Source: Halostagnicola kamekurae
Lineage (GTDB): Archaea; Halobacteriota; Halobacteria; Halobacteriales; Natrialbaceae
Assembly: GCF_900116205.1 (NCBI RefSeq)
Contig: NZ_FOZS01000006.1
Location: 1 to 64,000 of the forward strand
Length of the DNA: 64,000 nt
Direction: 5' to 3'
Within the stretch, counting starts at the first letter, position 1, and each line of letters opens with the position of its first letter. The notes beneath the pieces were generated by a model that saw only the letters and a program-made list of their open reading frames with translations, searched no databases and had not been told where the DNA came from. Positions 45,101 to 54,508 of the stretch are shown here, piece after piece. The position numbers were made by a program, and so were the translations under genes.

Positions 45101-46292
45101 TGCCATCATCACTAATCCACCACGGGATCCAACCGATCGACTTCAATGGATTGAGGATACGGAAGCCCGGCTTAAACGGTTTAGATCGCGATTGAATGAC
45201 CGAGGCGATAGCCCAACTGGATCTGCTGACGAAGACGAGAGCATAATGTCGCTACCTCTCTGGGCGGCCATACTTGGACAGCTTGCCGACTTTCATTCTC
45301 CTAATTGGGCTCATGAGTGGATTGCCATGGCAGAACAGCAACTAGCTGAGGAGTTTGACAAAGTAGGAAGCTCGGCACACTCACAGGAGATACCAGCCCC
45401 TCTATCAGAAAAGGCAACTCATGATGGCTGGGCGCGGTTCGTTGGGGACACTATTTTTGAGAAACGACGTCTGACCAAGCCGGGGGCATGGACTAAGCGG
45501 CTCGTGGAATTAGTGAAAGACCAAGCCAAAAGCGAATATTGTGCAGAGCTGATAGAACTGCGGAGCTATGCTTGGATTCTCTGTCGTGCGGTTCAGAGTC
45601 TTATTGCCACTGACGATGAGGAGTTTATTGAGACGTGGGTGCAGTGGTATTTCGACCATGCTGCCAAACCTGCAAATTCAGATGTATTGGAAGTGCGGCC
45701 TAACGTAGCACTCACCGAACCGTTTGTGGTTGCTCCGGAATGCTTCCAGGTTGATCTACAGACCAACTTTGTCCGTTACATCCTTGAGCAGTTGGAGATA
45801 GAGACTGATTCTCCCCAATACGCTGTGGTTGGTGGCTGTGCTCATATTCTCATATCAGGTCGGGCGCCAGACTCTGAGTTGTTCGAATGGGTGTACGAGA
45901 TAGTTTGTTCCTTCGTCCTACAGCAGGATATTGACGACTTTTCCTACAGTATTGCATATTTATATTCACGTATACTAATATACATACTTGACTTCCAAAG
46001 CGAGAGACACACACGAAAGGTTTCGGAGAATGTTATCTCTAAGTTATCTGAGCGGGAAGGTTCGGAGGCTGTATTTGATACTATCATACTCACAATGGAA
46101 TACCTGTCACAAGCACCGTTTGATGAGTTTGGAGATTATGCGAAGATAACTGTCTCTACAGCGATAGACCACTTAACTGAGGCAGAACAGGAAGAACTCC
46201 GAGACAATCTGGTAGGTTTGTTAAAAGCAGACTCCGATTCTGAGCATGTTGACGAGTGGATAGAGGGCTTGAAGAGATGGACACAACGCTAA
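42159..46292 (+). CDS. Giant P-loop protein (1377 residues), candidate defence sensor
   Basis: The GTG at 42159 is chosen because of the TATA box 26 bases upstream. Two P-loop-like sites exist: LLGGPCTGKTNICKS (about residues 27-41), soon followed by the short Walker B-like VIVDNAYQ, and LLVYGEIGGGTTTFAQGL (about 422-439), in which the Walker A Lys is replaced (GGGTTT), followed by YDAIIIECSQ. Residues about 222-255 form a Gly-rich hydrophobic stretch (LSGVVGGGALASGMSTVALF) that could enter a membrane. After residue 560 the protein is almost wholly helical with repeat-like arrays, as in STAND sensors. I do not recognise it as a known family. Its large size, AT-rich DNA and an Avs-like neighbour suggest a defence role. 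Confidence 0.7.
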   Translation: MSLDSCIEISPAKTQHIPRHIADTQSILLGGPCTGKTNICKSVEDVKYINTVEGLKHLNTDRPVIVDNAYQILGDPEIDAAERIATLKNHEAGICYVFRPYELEWIVGQSHEINFDLESIQLLSLVYTRSEAIAKLQLVDDSLPESKVMSFIDDLEYEFSFANAPIDDYHSYLPYCPVKASNTAVENVITGESVTAKISNFAEQSDLSAFARSASAQLPASVTATLSGVVGGGALASGMSTVALFAVIPILLSRTLNDANEFERNLGRVLGHELFPHHQEHLERKTDLPPRTFESLGELADPVTAHRLDAIVENQNELRSAIKKADISPEDDINSLVELVDQLATETIPLTELVSEEFNSAVLPPGELTRRQKEHITEELKSTAGISGTEAKERVDELFSRPLREEKLTRDFANKAPDQGALLVYGEIGGGTTTFAQGLLEQYARDGYDVGVINSTTPEILRSKLRSMQSESERLALVYSVGRERSISPHDFQILFGEKVFEFYDAIIIECSQEQVDSIRAAWEKTRDIRNDSAKSRLEPKAEIQLSNIDDNTLERIPRTLSSLDDDSIERIAVTADGNPTIAVEATLETLEKGIESISGVRGREFIRSRLDGALQELRENQGEEPVDILVMLAAIRGVDDEKELANLLDISENRVKMYLESSISAYIHKRADGTLVVSPRIYALTIFELEWFTRLSGGWVLSDRGKRFTERIYDSSDQNAVGLTTNLSELQATELNTSNTPNTESILSCIEDLFEQSGIARFPQILTTVGIYQVPIQLAVLTENNQAHKSLHAAFKALDDESPELADQYLPLFITGLAGVTIAAYHHNDRSAEAFLSLGTNLFREIVDTEHARPDLANLLIIRYYCGVLSLLVRTFDPTDVKPFVKMVRQRAASIQNSSDVNDVFLIEFYSQVLAPHVEVDEGPDNYNEWLDFIIKDITDANEQPEGLTGLDMPSEELIVGESRQFQTSPDRVVVQVFARAIITNPPRDPTDRLQWIEDTEARLKRFRSRLNDRGDSPTGSADEDESIMSLPLWAAILGQLADFHSPNWAHEWIAMAEQQLAEEFDKVGSSAHSQEIPAPLSEKATHDGWARFVGDTIFEKRRLTKPGAWTKRLVELVKDQAKSEYCAELIELRSYAWILCRAVQSLIATDDEEFIETWVQWYFDHAAKPANSDVLEVRPNVALTEPFVVAPECFQVDLQTNFVRYILEQLEIETDSPQYAVVGGCAHILISGRAPDSELFEWVYEIVCSFVLQQDIDDFSYSIAYLYSRILIYILDFQSERHTRKVSENVISKLSEREGSEAVFDTIILTMEYLSQAPFDEFGDYAKITVSTAIDHLTEAEQEELRDNLVGLLKADSDSEHVDEWIEGLKRWTQR

Positions 46293-46578
46293 CCCCGTAT
46301 CGCTTTCTCCCGTGTTAGAAAATTAACGAAAACTGATTGAATAGGATTAACGGAATGTCGACAGAACTGCTTAACGATCCTAGAATTCTGGCAGAATACC
46401 CAAGTATTCCTTCAGCTCACTACACCAACAAAGCAGGATTGTCTATAGGTCGAAAGAGTCAAATATTTAAGGAAATAGTGTGCTGTAATGCTTTGAGCAA
46501 CCCGTTGGAATGCTGATCTGGCAGCACTGTTTCTCCTATCCGAGGTTTAATATCCCTCAATGATAAGTCCCTGGTATT

Positions 46579-49500
46579 ATGCCATCCCCTTTTGATTTTG
46601 GTGACGTAGAAATTCGTCAGTTCAACGCGGAGCAGACTGCTAAGTTCTTTCGCAGCTTACTCCGAGCGGAAGCCTCAGCCAAAAATATCGGGATTCAAAG
46701 TACGCATGTTCCTGTCAGAGTCAACATACCGGACGGAGGACTTGATGCAAAGGCACAAAATAGCTCAGACTCGAGTACCCCCCTTATTCCTGCTGGCGAA
46801 GTAGGGTACCAATTAAAGCGAAGCGATCTCACACCCAAAGCCTGCAAGCAAGAGGTGCAAAATAACGATGAGACGGCTTTGAAGCCGATGATTGAGCGAC
46901 TCCTTGGTGATGGTGGTGCATATTATTTGGTGATTTTCGAGGATCTAACAGATCAGAAAATACTGAATCGGAGGGAAGCGTTAGAAACAGTATTCGCGAA
47001 TTATGGTTATGAATCAGTAAACATCGAAATATTCGATGCTAGTAGGTTGATCTCTCTTGCACAACAATATCCCGGCCTCGCATTTCGGTTTGATGAGACA
47101 CTTGACGTGGGAGTTGACTTTGAGACGTGTCGAAACAGAAGGTCAATATCGTCAACACATAATTATATAGTTAATGATGACCGTCGAAAATTCGCCAAGG
47201 AAGTTCGGAGTGAAGTGAGGGGAGACAACTGCTCTATAATACGTATCACAGGGCTTTCTGGAGTCGGAAAATCACGGTTCATTTTTGAAACATTAGATAA
47301 GGAACCGTTCAGTAGTCTAGTTATCCACGCAGCTGCCTCCAATTTAGAGGATAGTCGCTTAGTGCGTCATCTCGAGACAGATTCCACTACTAAAGCGATT
47401 CTTGTCGTAGATAATTGTTCAGCGGAATACCACCGTGCACTTGTTGATCGATTTGAAACACTGGGTAACCGGATCAACGTCATCACCGTCTCAGACGATC
47501 TTAATCAAGTCACAGCTGACTTCCAGGCAGAATTGAGTCCCCTCGCTGATAGCAGTATAGAAGCCTTGGTAGAGAGTGAACGTCCAGACCTAAACCGAAC
47601 TGCCACTGCCAAGATTAAGGAGTTTTCCGGCGGTTTTCCTGAACTTGCTGTTCGTATTCTGACCAACATTGAGTTTGGCGGTTGGAATTCCGAAATTGAG
47701 CTTCCTCCAGGACAATTGACAAAGCGACTTCTTGTGGGCACTAGTAGTGATGATCATCCGTCGTTCCGTGATTTGCGAAAGACCCTGTCTGCATTCGCTA
47801 TTTTCGATAGGGTTGGATGGCGAGACGCAGATGGAAATCTCCATCCTGAGTTCCTAGAGATATATGACGTATTCGGTCTGAACACGATTGGAGATACTTC
47901 AGAGATAGAGGATATTGTCGGTTATGCGAAGCAACGTGGCTTGCTTCGGGGGGAGAAAGCATTAAGTCTCCAACCTTTACCTCTCGCATTATTGCTTATT
48001 AAGACCCGCATTGAACGACATGACCTTGACGATGAACTGCTACAACTCCCTACAGAGCTACTTCAGCGTGCGGAAACAAGAATCCCTTATTTCAACGCCT
48101 TTGAGTCTGGCCAAGACTGGGTGAGTGATGTTCTGAGTCGAAGCGGATGGTTCGGCGACACCTCGATTCTGGAGACGGAGGCTGGTGGGCGTGTATTCAA
48201 GAGTTTGTCAAGGGCCTCTGCTGAAGATGCGACTAAGGTGCTTCGTAGGTTTTTCAGAACTCGTTCTCATCCAGACCTCAAGGAATTCACCCAAGGAAGA
48301 CGTGGTATGGTGCGAGCGCTAAGGGGGATCGCTGTTTGGGATACTACCTTTGATGAGGTGGCGAAATATTTGCGAAGATTGGCATTGGCGGAGAACGAAT
48401 CGTTTGCAAATAACGCTACTGGTGTATACAAGGGCCTCTTCTCACCAGCTTATGGCCCGGTTGCTCCGACTGAACGTCATCCTATTGAACGGCTTCATCA
48501 CATTGAAGACGGACTTAAAGGAGATGAGGCCGAGTTTGAATTGGCACTGGGTGCTGCCAGTGAAGCGCTCAAAATACAGCACTACACTAAATCGGGTCAT
48601 CCAGAGAGACAAGGTGCTCGACAGCTTCCGGACTTGTGGGTACCCGAATCTAGAGATGATTGGGTTTCCTATTTTGAACTCGTATGGAACCTCTTGGTTA
48701 GCCGTATACCTGATGATCCTGAGAGAGCAAACGCCATTGTTGAAACTCTAACCGGTGCAGCACGTGGATTGGTATCTACTGGTACGGAACTCAGTTGTTT
48801 AGTCCAAGCAACATATGTTCATCTTTCTGAGATAGATTATGTTCAGATAGATAACGTAATTCAGTCGACTATCACAATCTGTGAATTTGATATTGGCGGG
48901 TTAGACCCTGACGAGCAGGAACAATGGGAAGAATTCAAAAAATGGTTGATTAGTAAATCATTCCATACAAGATTTGTGTCGTTTGTGGAGATTTCCCGTC
49001 AATACGACGAAGATGATGAGTGGATAGAGAAATTAGCTAAAGATGCAGTAGAGGATAAAAGTCGATTGAGAGAGGAGTACGATATATTATTCCAAAATGA
49101 TTCTAGTAATGGCCATGAGTTTGGAAAGTGGCTTGCGAAGTCAGATGAGGGATTCGAATTCTTGGATGAATTCATTGAAAAATTAAACAGCAGAGCGCCT
49201 GAGACACTCCCCCCATTCATACTCGCATATATAGGTGAGCTAAAAAAGGAAGAGAGAGAACGGTTCGAAGAAGTCACTGAACGATTCGAAGAAGAAGAGA
49301 ACCTACGAAAATACTACGTCTCTCTAATCAGAATCATAGATCCAACTGACGAGAAGGTTCAAGACTTGTTCCAGCAAATCGATGATGGAACGATTGCTGT
49401 CCAAGAACTCCAAGAATTCGCTAACCTCACTCAGCCATATGAAAGTCTATCAGAAGACACCGTTCAAGAGATTTGTAACCGATTGCTAGATGCAGATTCA

Positions 49501-50322
49501 CAGTCTGCGCTTTCATCTCTTCGCCTATTGCATTGGTACTATATTTATCCAGATGAGGGCCCAAGCTTAGATACACCATTTCTAACATCCGCAGTCACGC
49601 ATGATAATGTTCTCACTTTGGATGAGACTGTAAATAGTAGCCGTACCTACGAATGGAATGAAATCGTTGAAGCGGTAGTAGACGAAGAACCGGGGTCCAG
49701 CCCAAATATATTGGATGCGGTGATCGACGCATCTGAGTCGGAACGAAATCTTATTAGATTGGCTGGGTACTCGAGAGAAACACTTGGAAAGATAATTGAA
49801 GCGGATCCTAGTGGTGCCTGGTCAATAATCTCAACAAAAATCAGTTCAGAAGGTATCTCGGCTTGGTGGACAGCAGAATTCTTGAGTGGGAATTTTTCGT
49901 TGGGTGGGTCACTATTTGGGAGGCTCAATTGGGAAGAGGTTGAAAACTGGATTGGGGATGATCCTGAGGAGAGAGCTCCTGTTGTCGCCAGCTCTATAGA
50001 GGCTAAGTTACCAGAGAGTCGGGATGATACTACTCTTGCACGAGAGTTATTAGCTGAATATGGGCACATCGAACCTGTCCAGAATCGACTTGAAAGCACA
50101 TATTTCACTGAAAGCTGGACAGGTTCTTCAGTAACTCATTTTAAAGAAAAGAAAATACGTATGGAGAATTCACTTCAGGTAGAGGAAGGCCGAGCCGATA
50201 CTTCTAGAGAAGTGCTTAGATGGGGCGAATCAATTTTGGAACGGTTAGAATATCGTATCGCAAGTGCTGAAGTTAGTGAAGAAATCATCGGGATGGCTGA
50301 TCAGAGTCCTAAGATTGATTAA
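46579..50322 (+). CDS. PD-(D/E)XK nuclease-STAND ATPase with helical C-terminus (Avs-like)
   Basis: A 1247-residue protein. The N-terminal nuclease has VRVNIPDGGLDAKAQ (about residues 45-59) and GEVGYQLKRSD (about 72-82), the D...QxK pattern of Mrr/Cap4-type PD-(D/E)XK domains. A P-loop NTPase follows with ITGLSGVGKSRFIFETL (about 224-240), Walker B AILVVDNCSAE (about 274) and the sensor VITVSDD. From about residue 480 to the end lie helical repeats. This is the three-part plan of Avs anti-phage STAND proteins, which bind a phage protein, oligomerise and cut DNA. It lies 286 bases after the other giant gene and may be independent. The start at 46579 is the first ATG of the frame. Confidence 0.85.
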   Translation: MPSPFDFGDVEIRQFNAEQTAKFFRSLLRAEASAKNIGIQSTHVPVRVNIPDGGLDAKAQNSSDSSTPLIPAGEVGYQLKRSDLTPKACKQEVQNNDETALKPMIERLLGDGGAYYLVIFEDLTDQKILNRREALETVFANYGYESVNIEIFDASRLISLAQQYPGLAFRFDETLDVGVDFETCRNRRSISSTHNYIVNDDRRKFAKEVRSEVRGDNCSIIRITGLSGVGKSRFIFETLDKEPFSSLVIHAAASNLEDSRLVRHLETDSTTKAILVVDNCSAEYHRALVDRFETLGNRINVITVSDDLNQVTADFQAELSPLADSSIEALVESERPDLNRTATAKIKEFSGGFPELAVRILTNIEFGGWNSEIELPPGQLTKRLLVGTSSDDHPSFRDLRKTLSAFAIFDRVGWRDADGNLHPEFLEIYDVFGLNTIGDTSEIEDIVGYAKQRGLLRGEKALSLQPLPLALLLIKTRIERHDLDDELLQLPTELLQRAETRIPYFNAFESGQDWVSDVLSRSGWFGDTSILETEAGGRVFKSLSRASAEDATKVLRRFFRTRSHPDLKEFTQGRRGMVRALRGIAVWDTTFDEVAKYLRRLALAENESFANNATGVYKGLFSPAYGPVAPTERHPIERLHHIEDGLKGDEAEFELALGAASEALKIQHYTKSGHPERQGARQLPDLWVPESRDDWVSYFELVWNLLVSRIPDDPERANAIVETLTGAARGLVSTGTELSCLVQATYVHLSEIDYVQIDNVIQSTITICEFDIGGLDPDEQEQWEEFKKWLISKSFHTRFVSFVEISRQYDEDDEWIEKLAKDAVEDKSRLREEYDILFQNDSSNGHEFGKWLAKSDEGFEFLDEFIEKLNSRAPETLPPFILAYIGELKKEERERFEEVTERFEEEENLRKYYVSLIRIIDPTDEKVQDLFQQIDDGTIAVQELQEFANLTQPYESLSEDTVQEICNRLLDADSQSALSSLRLLHWYYIYPDEGPSLDTPFLTSAVTHDNVLTLDETVNSSRTYEWNEIVEAVVDEEPGSSPNILDAVIDASESERNLIRLAGYSRETLGKIIEADPSGAWSIISTKISSEGISAWWTAEFLSGNFSLGGSLFGRLNWEEVENWIGDDPEERAPVVASSIEAKLPESRDDTTLARELLAEYGHIEPVQNRLESTYFTESWTGSSVTHFKEKKIRMENSLQVEEGRADTSREVLRWGESILERLEYRIASAEVSEEIIGMADQSPKID

Positions 50323-50412
50323 CAAATACTCTGAATAGTATAGATATATTTAGGACAATAAGTACCGTTAGCTCAATCAAGAAAATAAGACTATTTTCGT
50401 GGTAAGACCTGT

Positions 50413-51425
50413 TCAGAGCCGATCGAGATACTCACGCCGCTGTTCCATCTTCTCTTTCTCAGTACGCCGGTCGTAGTGTTGTTCGATGACCGCAGGACTC
50501 ACGTTTGCGCGATCACTGACGATGTTGTCCGGGAGATCGCTGTTGAGCGAGTGCATGATGCTACCCCGCCGGATAGCATGAGGGTTGACATTTACAGGAC
50601 ACCTGAACGCCTCCTGGTCGTTGACAGCAGCCTCGCACTCCTCTGGATCCAGATCTTCAGGACACTCCGCTCCACGGAAACACGGTCGGGTCGCCTGATA
50701 GAGTACTTTCGAAGCGTAGTCTTGTTCGCACGCCCCTTCCTCGTCGCGACGAGCGGTTCACGGCCGAAGTCGTCAGTCACGTTCGGTCGCTTCTCTTCGA
50801 TCCAGTCGTCGAGCAGCATGCAGATGTCATCCGACAACGCGACCAAACGCTTACCGTCTTTCTTGTTCTTGATCGGCGTGTCCGTCTCTGGGCGGTGGGG
50901 GATCTCGATGTACTGCTCGCTGGGATTGTAGCCGTCGACGTCGAGGGCGTTGACACTGCTGACACGCATCATCGTATGCCACATCAGCGCGACGGTAACG
51001 TGTTCACGGGATGCGTAGTCGTACTTGGCAAGGTACGAGAGAACCGCTTCAGCTTCTTCGGTCTCCAGCATCTCGTCACGGGTGTTTTGTTTTGGCGTCA
51101 TCGATGGCGAACGGACCTTCGTCGAGAGGTCCTGCTCGACGGCGTCAATCGACTCTGCCCAGCGGATGAACACACGCAGCGTGTCCATCTGGGTCTTCTC
51201 GCTGGCGACGGAGAGGTCAACGTCGTCGCGCCGCCAGAGGCGGTATTGCTGGATCATGCGACCGGTGAGGTCGTTGAAGTTGTCGATGTCTTCCATCTCG
51301 CACCAGCGCAGGAAATGCTTGAGGCGGTACCTGTGCGACTGAATCGAACTCTCTGCGAGTTCGGCTTCCTTGTCCGTGAGGTACAGCTCGAGGGCTATCT
51401 CCGGATCGATTGGTTCGAGACTCAT
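50413..51425 (-). pseudogene. Tyrosine integrase, frameshifted near the C-terminus
   Basis: From ATG 51425 (MSLEPIDPEIALELYL) there is the SAM-like arm domain (SIQSHRYRLKHFLRWCEM, RVFIRWAESIDAVEQDL), then the catalytic domain: ALMWHTMMRVSSVNALDVDG (first Arg) and KNKKDGKRLVALSD. At about 50704-50712 the natural protein moves to another frame: VLYQATRPCFRGAECPEDLD, NPHAIRRGSIMHSLN (HxxR), and VIEQHYDRRTEKEKMEQ with the Tyr nucleophile, ending at 50413. One base appears lost. Without the shift the frame ends at 50592. Otherwise complete, it belongs to the element whose small genes follow at 51599-54791. Confidence 0.8.
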
Positions 51426-51598
51426 AGTCGTGAGTCGCGAACCGATAACGGGTCGATCTGAACTCCGGGATTTCCCTCCGTTCGTCAGACTGAATGAGAG
51501 GAGTCCTGAGGGTGTCTGAGACCCTGTGAGCCTGCAGTCCCCATCTGAAATAAAAACGCCGGGTATCCAATACACGGCGTACAGCCGTTTTTAAGGAC

Positions 51599-51838
51599 TT
51601 ACGGGATAGACTCGTTGAGTCCATCACGCTGCGTGACGCCTGCGCGGTCGTCCTCACTCTGTCGGTCGGTTCCACAGTGCCAACATTGGGGTAATCCACG
51701 ATAAAGGCGCTTATCGAACAGAGGGGTGTGGATAGCCCCCGGATTAACTCGTGGGTCGCGTTGTGCGTGCCTCAGAACAATATCAAATCGAAGAGAAGAG
51801 GTTGGAATTATTCGATGGTCTGAGTCCGAGCGACTCAT
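51599..51838 (-). CDS. Possible small zinc-binding protein upstream of the integrase
   Basis: A 79-codon frame. Only the C-terminal 35 residues look natural: YRGLPQCWHCGTDRQSEDD and GVTQRDGLNESIP, with one C-x2-C. The front part is doubtful and no internal ATG exists, so the gene may start at a rare codon or be a remnant. It precedes the integrase on the same strand. Confidence 0.35.
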   Translation of the reverse strand: MSRSDSDHRIIPTSSLRFDIVLRHAQRDPRVNPGAIHTPLFDKRLYRGLPQCWHCGTDRQSEDDRAGVTQRDGLNESIP

Positions 51839-51924
51839 AAGGGTATTGCGTCACTTCGGAGGTCTCCACGAAGGATCCAAACGGAGAGATAGTATTATTT
51901 TGCTTGACTGTCAGGCATCAGTCA

Positions 51925-52476
51925 ATGGATTGGGCAATCCTCGGACGAGTATTATCTGAGGAGAAACTAGAGCGAGTACGGAACATCTGGGAAGAGATTT
52001 CACCACATCCAGTAATTGCATCCCACCCAATCCTCACACTTGCCGGGATTATTGCAGCAGGAATCTACTGGTACACCGGGACCCCCATCGAAGACCTCCT
52101 CTACTACCTGAGCATCGTAGTCTCTCTCATAGAAGCACTCTGGAACTGGGTGATGCCCTCAGTGGCGCAATCGTTGTTCGCAAACTATCCCGGTCTCCGT
52201 CTAATCGCTGTCCTCGCGATTATCGGGCTATGGCTTCGTACACGTGATAAGGGTGTAGAACACGTAGTGGCGGAAGACATCGGGCCAGCAGTTGGCTCGG
52301 TCTTGGGAGCAATTGGAAAGATACCCGTCGTTGTCGTTGGTGGGTTAGCGTCTACTATTTCGGAGAATAGAGGCTTCATCTCGGATATACTGTCTGGCCT
52401 CATCTCCTCATTCATTTTCAAGGCTCTAATCGCGGTAGGTACAGTCGGAGCAGCAATCACCTTTCTCGGGCTATAA
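51925..52476 (+). CDS. Membrane protein of an integrated element
   Basis: A 183-residue protein from ATG 51925 (MDWAILGRVLSEEKLERVRN). Membrane segments include ILTLAGIIAAGIYWYTG, LIAVLAIIGLWLR, IPVVVVGGLASTIS and FKALIAVGTVGAAITFLGL. No enzymatic motif is seen. Small multi-TM proteins next to an integrase are common in haloarchaeal proviruses and related plasmids. It faces the minus-strand small genes that follow, which share the same style. Confidence 0.65.
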   Translation: MDWAILGRVLSEEKLERVRNIWEEISPHPVIASHPILTLAGIIAAGIYWYTGTPIEDLLYYLSIVVSLIEALWNWVMPSVAQSLFANYPGLRLIAVLAIIGLWLRTRDKGVEHVVAEDIGPAVGSVLGAIGKIPVVVVGGLASTISENRGFISDILSGLISSFIFKALIAVGTVGAAITFLGL

Positions 52477-52504
52477 AAACTCGCTTAGTTGTTGTAACGG
52501 ATTC

Positions 52505-52726
52505 TCAGATGTACTCTTCAAGTCCGAGTTTCCCCAACGCGATAAACAACAATACAAGGAGAGGGGGAGACTCCACGAAGGGAAGCCACCACGGGAGGAC
52601 TGCTGCTTCCAACATCACTTCTGCACCTACTGCACCCCCAGTAATGATATAGACAATAGCAGCGATCGCGAAGGGAATGTAGATGAGATAGAACAAGAGG
52701 TCGTCTGCAAAATCACGAAGGTTCAT
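52505..52726 (-). CDS. Small two-TM protein
   Basis: Seventy-three residues: MNLRDFADDLLFYLIYIPFA, IAAIVYIITGGAVGAEVM and SPPLLVLLFIALGKLGLEEY. Two to three hydrophobic segments and few charges. It starts two bases after the end of the upstream membrane gene, so the two are expressed together. No family is recognised; such proteins occur in pleolipovirus-like elements. Confidence 0.6.
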   Translation of the reverse strand: MNLRDFADDLLFYLIYIPFAIAAIVYIITGGAVGAEVMLEAAVLPWWLPFVESPPLLVLLFIALGKLGLEEYI

Positions 52727-52728
52727 AC

Positions 52729-52971
52729 TTAGAATCCACCTGAATCAGGGAGCAATCGAAGGACTACGTAGGCTGCTCCGCCTACACCGGGTACGGCTAT
52801 CAGCAGGGCTTTCCACCCATACTGGGTAACATCCAACCACACCGGGAAGAACGGGTCTTCGGGTTGAGGGGCGAGACCGACACGCACTACGGTTCCAATG
52901 AATACTGCGAAGATTATCAGCAGTAGCACGTCACCAGAGCGGGTGCGAAGGAAGTTGTAGAATCCATTCAC
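52729..52971 (-). CDS. Small two-TM protein
   Basis: Eighty residues with DVLLLIIFAVFIGTVVRVGL and WKALLIAVPGVGGAAYVVL as membrane segments and a loop rich in Pro and aromatic residues between (APQPEDPFFPVWLDVTQ). It is adjacent to the gene at 52505-52726 in a tight minus-strand series. Function unknown; a virion membrane or lysis-type protein is possible. Confidence 0.6.
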   Translation of the reverse strand: MNGFYNFLRTRSGDVLLLIIFAVFIGTVVRVGLAPQPEDPFFPVWLDVTQYGWKALLIAVPGVGGAAYVVLRLLPDSGGF

Positions 52972-53038
52972 AATACTGGACTGTACGGTCTTGTAGAATT
53001 AAATCTATCTCCCTTAGCGTAACCTATCGCAAGAGCGC

Positions 53039-53179
53039 CTACGACGAATCACCTGCTTGCGCACAGTCCAGACAGACGTAGATAGGGCCTTGTGCGACGC
53101 CCTTCTCGTTTTGGTCCATGAGTATCTCGTAGTCGTCGCCTGCGATGAGATTTTCACAGTTCCGGCTACTCTGACACAT
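53039..53179 (-). CDS. Small zinc-ribbon-like protein
   Basis: Forty-six residues from ATG 53179: MCQSSRNCENLIAGDDYEIL, then YVCLDCAQAG. Two Cys pairs (C-x5-C and C-x2-C) separated by about 30 residues suit a small zinc ribbon. Its start overlaps the stop of the gene upstream (GTGATG). Confidence 0.5.
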   Translation of the reverse strand: MCQSSRNCENLIAGDDYEILMDQNEKGVAQGPIYVCLDCAQAGDSS

Positions 53180-53321
53180 CACCGATTCTCACCCGCTCGT
53201 GCGGCTCGTTCTTGATTTTGAACTCGTGCGAGGACTCTGTTCACATAGGCTGGCGAACCTGCCTCAAACTGTAGAATGTGGGCGGGTCGTCCTGACTGAT
53301 GTAATCAAGCGTATCAGACAT
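53179..53321 (-). pseudogene. Small gene with a probable lost base in a C-run
   Basis: ATG 53321 begins MSDTLDYISQDDPP; the matching continuation is in another frame as HILQFEAGSPAYVNRVLARV and QNQERAARAGENR with a stop at 53179. One extra C in the run CCGCCCAC would restore a product of about 47 residues. Helical, charged; family unknown. Its beginning overlaps the end of the gene upstream and its end overlaps the next gene, so the gap-free series supports the corrected reading. Confidence 0.45.
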
Positions 53322-53496
53322 CCTCCTCACTCGGGCTGTATTCCTCTACAATCCCGAACACGTACATTCCGAAACCGAGTGCGAAGAACGTGCAGATGTA
53401 GAGACCGTCAATTGGAACGAGGCCCAACGCTTGCGTAACGAGAGTGCTTATCCCAACTAGAGTAGAGACCTCTCCCCAAGTTTTGATTGAACTCAC
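53314..53496 (-). CDS. Small two-TM protein
   Basis: Sixty residues: TLVGISTLVTQALGLVPIDG and LYICTFFALGFGMYVFGIV are two membrane segments, with an acidic end (EEYSPSEEDV). Overlap by eight bases with the next gene supports expression as an operon. No family is recognised. Confidence 0.6.
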   Translation of the reverse strand: MSSIKTWGEVSTLVGISTLVTQALGLVPIDGLYICTFFALGFGMYVFGIVEEYSPSEEDV

Positions 53497-53593
53497 TGTA
53501 CATCACTGGCACCTCTGTTGCTGAATCGTACCATGAATATCAATTATCAGACTATTTCTTAGGTATGTCGACAATCCAACGTCGCAAGTGGGG

Positions 53594-54508
53594 CTACGCC
53601 CAGTCGTAGGATATCCAGTCAACCGAGAACGATTCCCCAAGCCACAGGAATCCCACAATGAAGCCGAATATGTACCCTGCGAGGTGGGCGACGATGTTAG
53701 TTCCCAGCGGGAGATTATAGTACATTCCGACCGCTCCAGCGTATGCGATTACCAATGCCCAGAGGAATGGGAGATACCCAATTCCGAAGACTACCTGCAG
53801 CGCCTCCATCAAGCCGTCCAACCCGATTCGGATGACCATTCCAATGAAAAACAGAAGTACGAATAGTATCGTTACGCCGGTCAAAATCACGTTCCCGAAA
53901 TACACGTAGATGGAAGCGTAAACGGCGAACATCACCATTCCCGACCAGAATGGGTTAAGGTTCTTGTCGATGTGCGAATCTATGGCTGCGAACATCACGA
54001 CGGGCAGAACTCCGAAGAATGCAGAAAGGACTCCTGAAAATCCGATTGACCGTGCCCCCATCGGATACTGGAAACTAGCAACCGTAGTGACAAGCGGAGT
54101 GGCAAACAAGAGGATGAGAACGATTTTGGAGACCTCCGATTTGCGGTTACTCAGAATTGCCATCGGGTAGAGCGCAGTTAGACAGAGAAGGTAATTCGTT
54201 AGATTTGGTTTCAGGTGGGTTTCCCAGTCAGAGTGAGCAATACTAGAGATATACGAATCTACCAGCGTATCCAGCGAGAACAGCGGCTGACCGATTATTT
54301 CCAGCCAGAAGACGGACCGCTTGACGCTTGCGAGGATCCAGTAATTACTCAAGATGGCGAGTTCGACTGCAAGCAGGATGCCAGGGATGATGCCGAACAG
54401 GAGAAGAATCTCTCTACCGTCGGCTCCGTCTATCAACTCCTTCTTTGTAGCTCTGAGGTTGTCACGAGTAACGACAACCCCCTCTCGTAGGTTCTGGCGA
54501 ACACCCAT
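53594..54508 (-). CDS. Rhomboid-type intramembrane serine protease
   Basis: A 304-residue protein with six or seven membrane segments. The catalytic Ser is in RSIGFSGVLSAFFG (GxSG, about residue 157) and the catalytic His in NIVAHLAGYIFGFIVGF (about residue 273). HLKPNLTNYLLCLTALYP ahead of them is the family's entry helix (the H-x-x-x-N place). Rhomboids cut transmembrane helices of other membrane proteins. It lies in a run of membrane genes on the same strand and may process one of them, or host proteins. It is the largest conserved gene of this putative integrated element. Confidence 0.88.
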   Translation of the reverse strand: MGVRQNLREGVVVTRDNLRATKKELIDGADGREILLLFGIIPGILLAVELAILSNYWILASVKRSVFWLEIIGQPLFSLDTLVDSYISSIAHSDWETHLKPNLTNYLLCLTALYPMAILSNRKSEVSKIVLILLFATPLVTTVASFQYPMGARSIGFSGVLSAFFGVLPVVMFAAIDSHIDKNLNPFWSGMVMFAVYASIYVYFGNVILTGVTILFVLLFFIGMVIRIGLDGLMEALQVVFGIGYLPFLWALVIAYAGAVGMYYNLPLGTNIVAHLAGYIFGFIVGFLWLGESFSVDWISYDWA

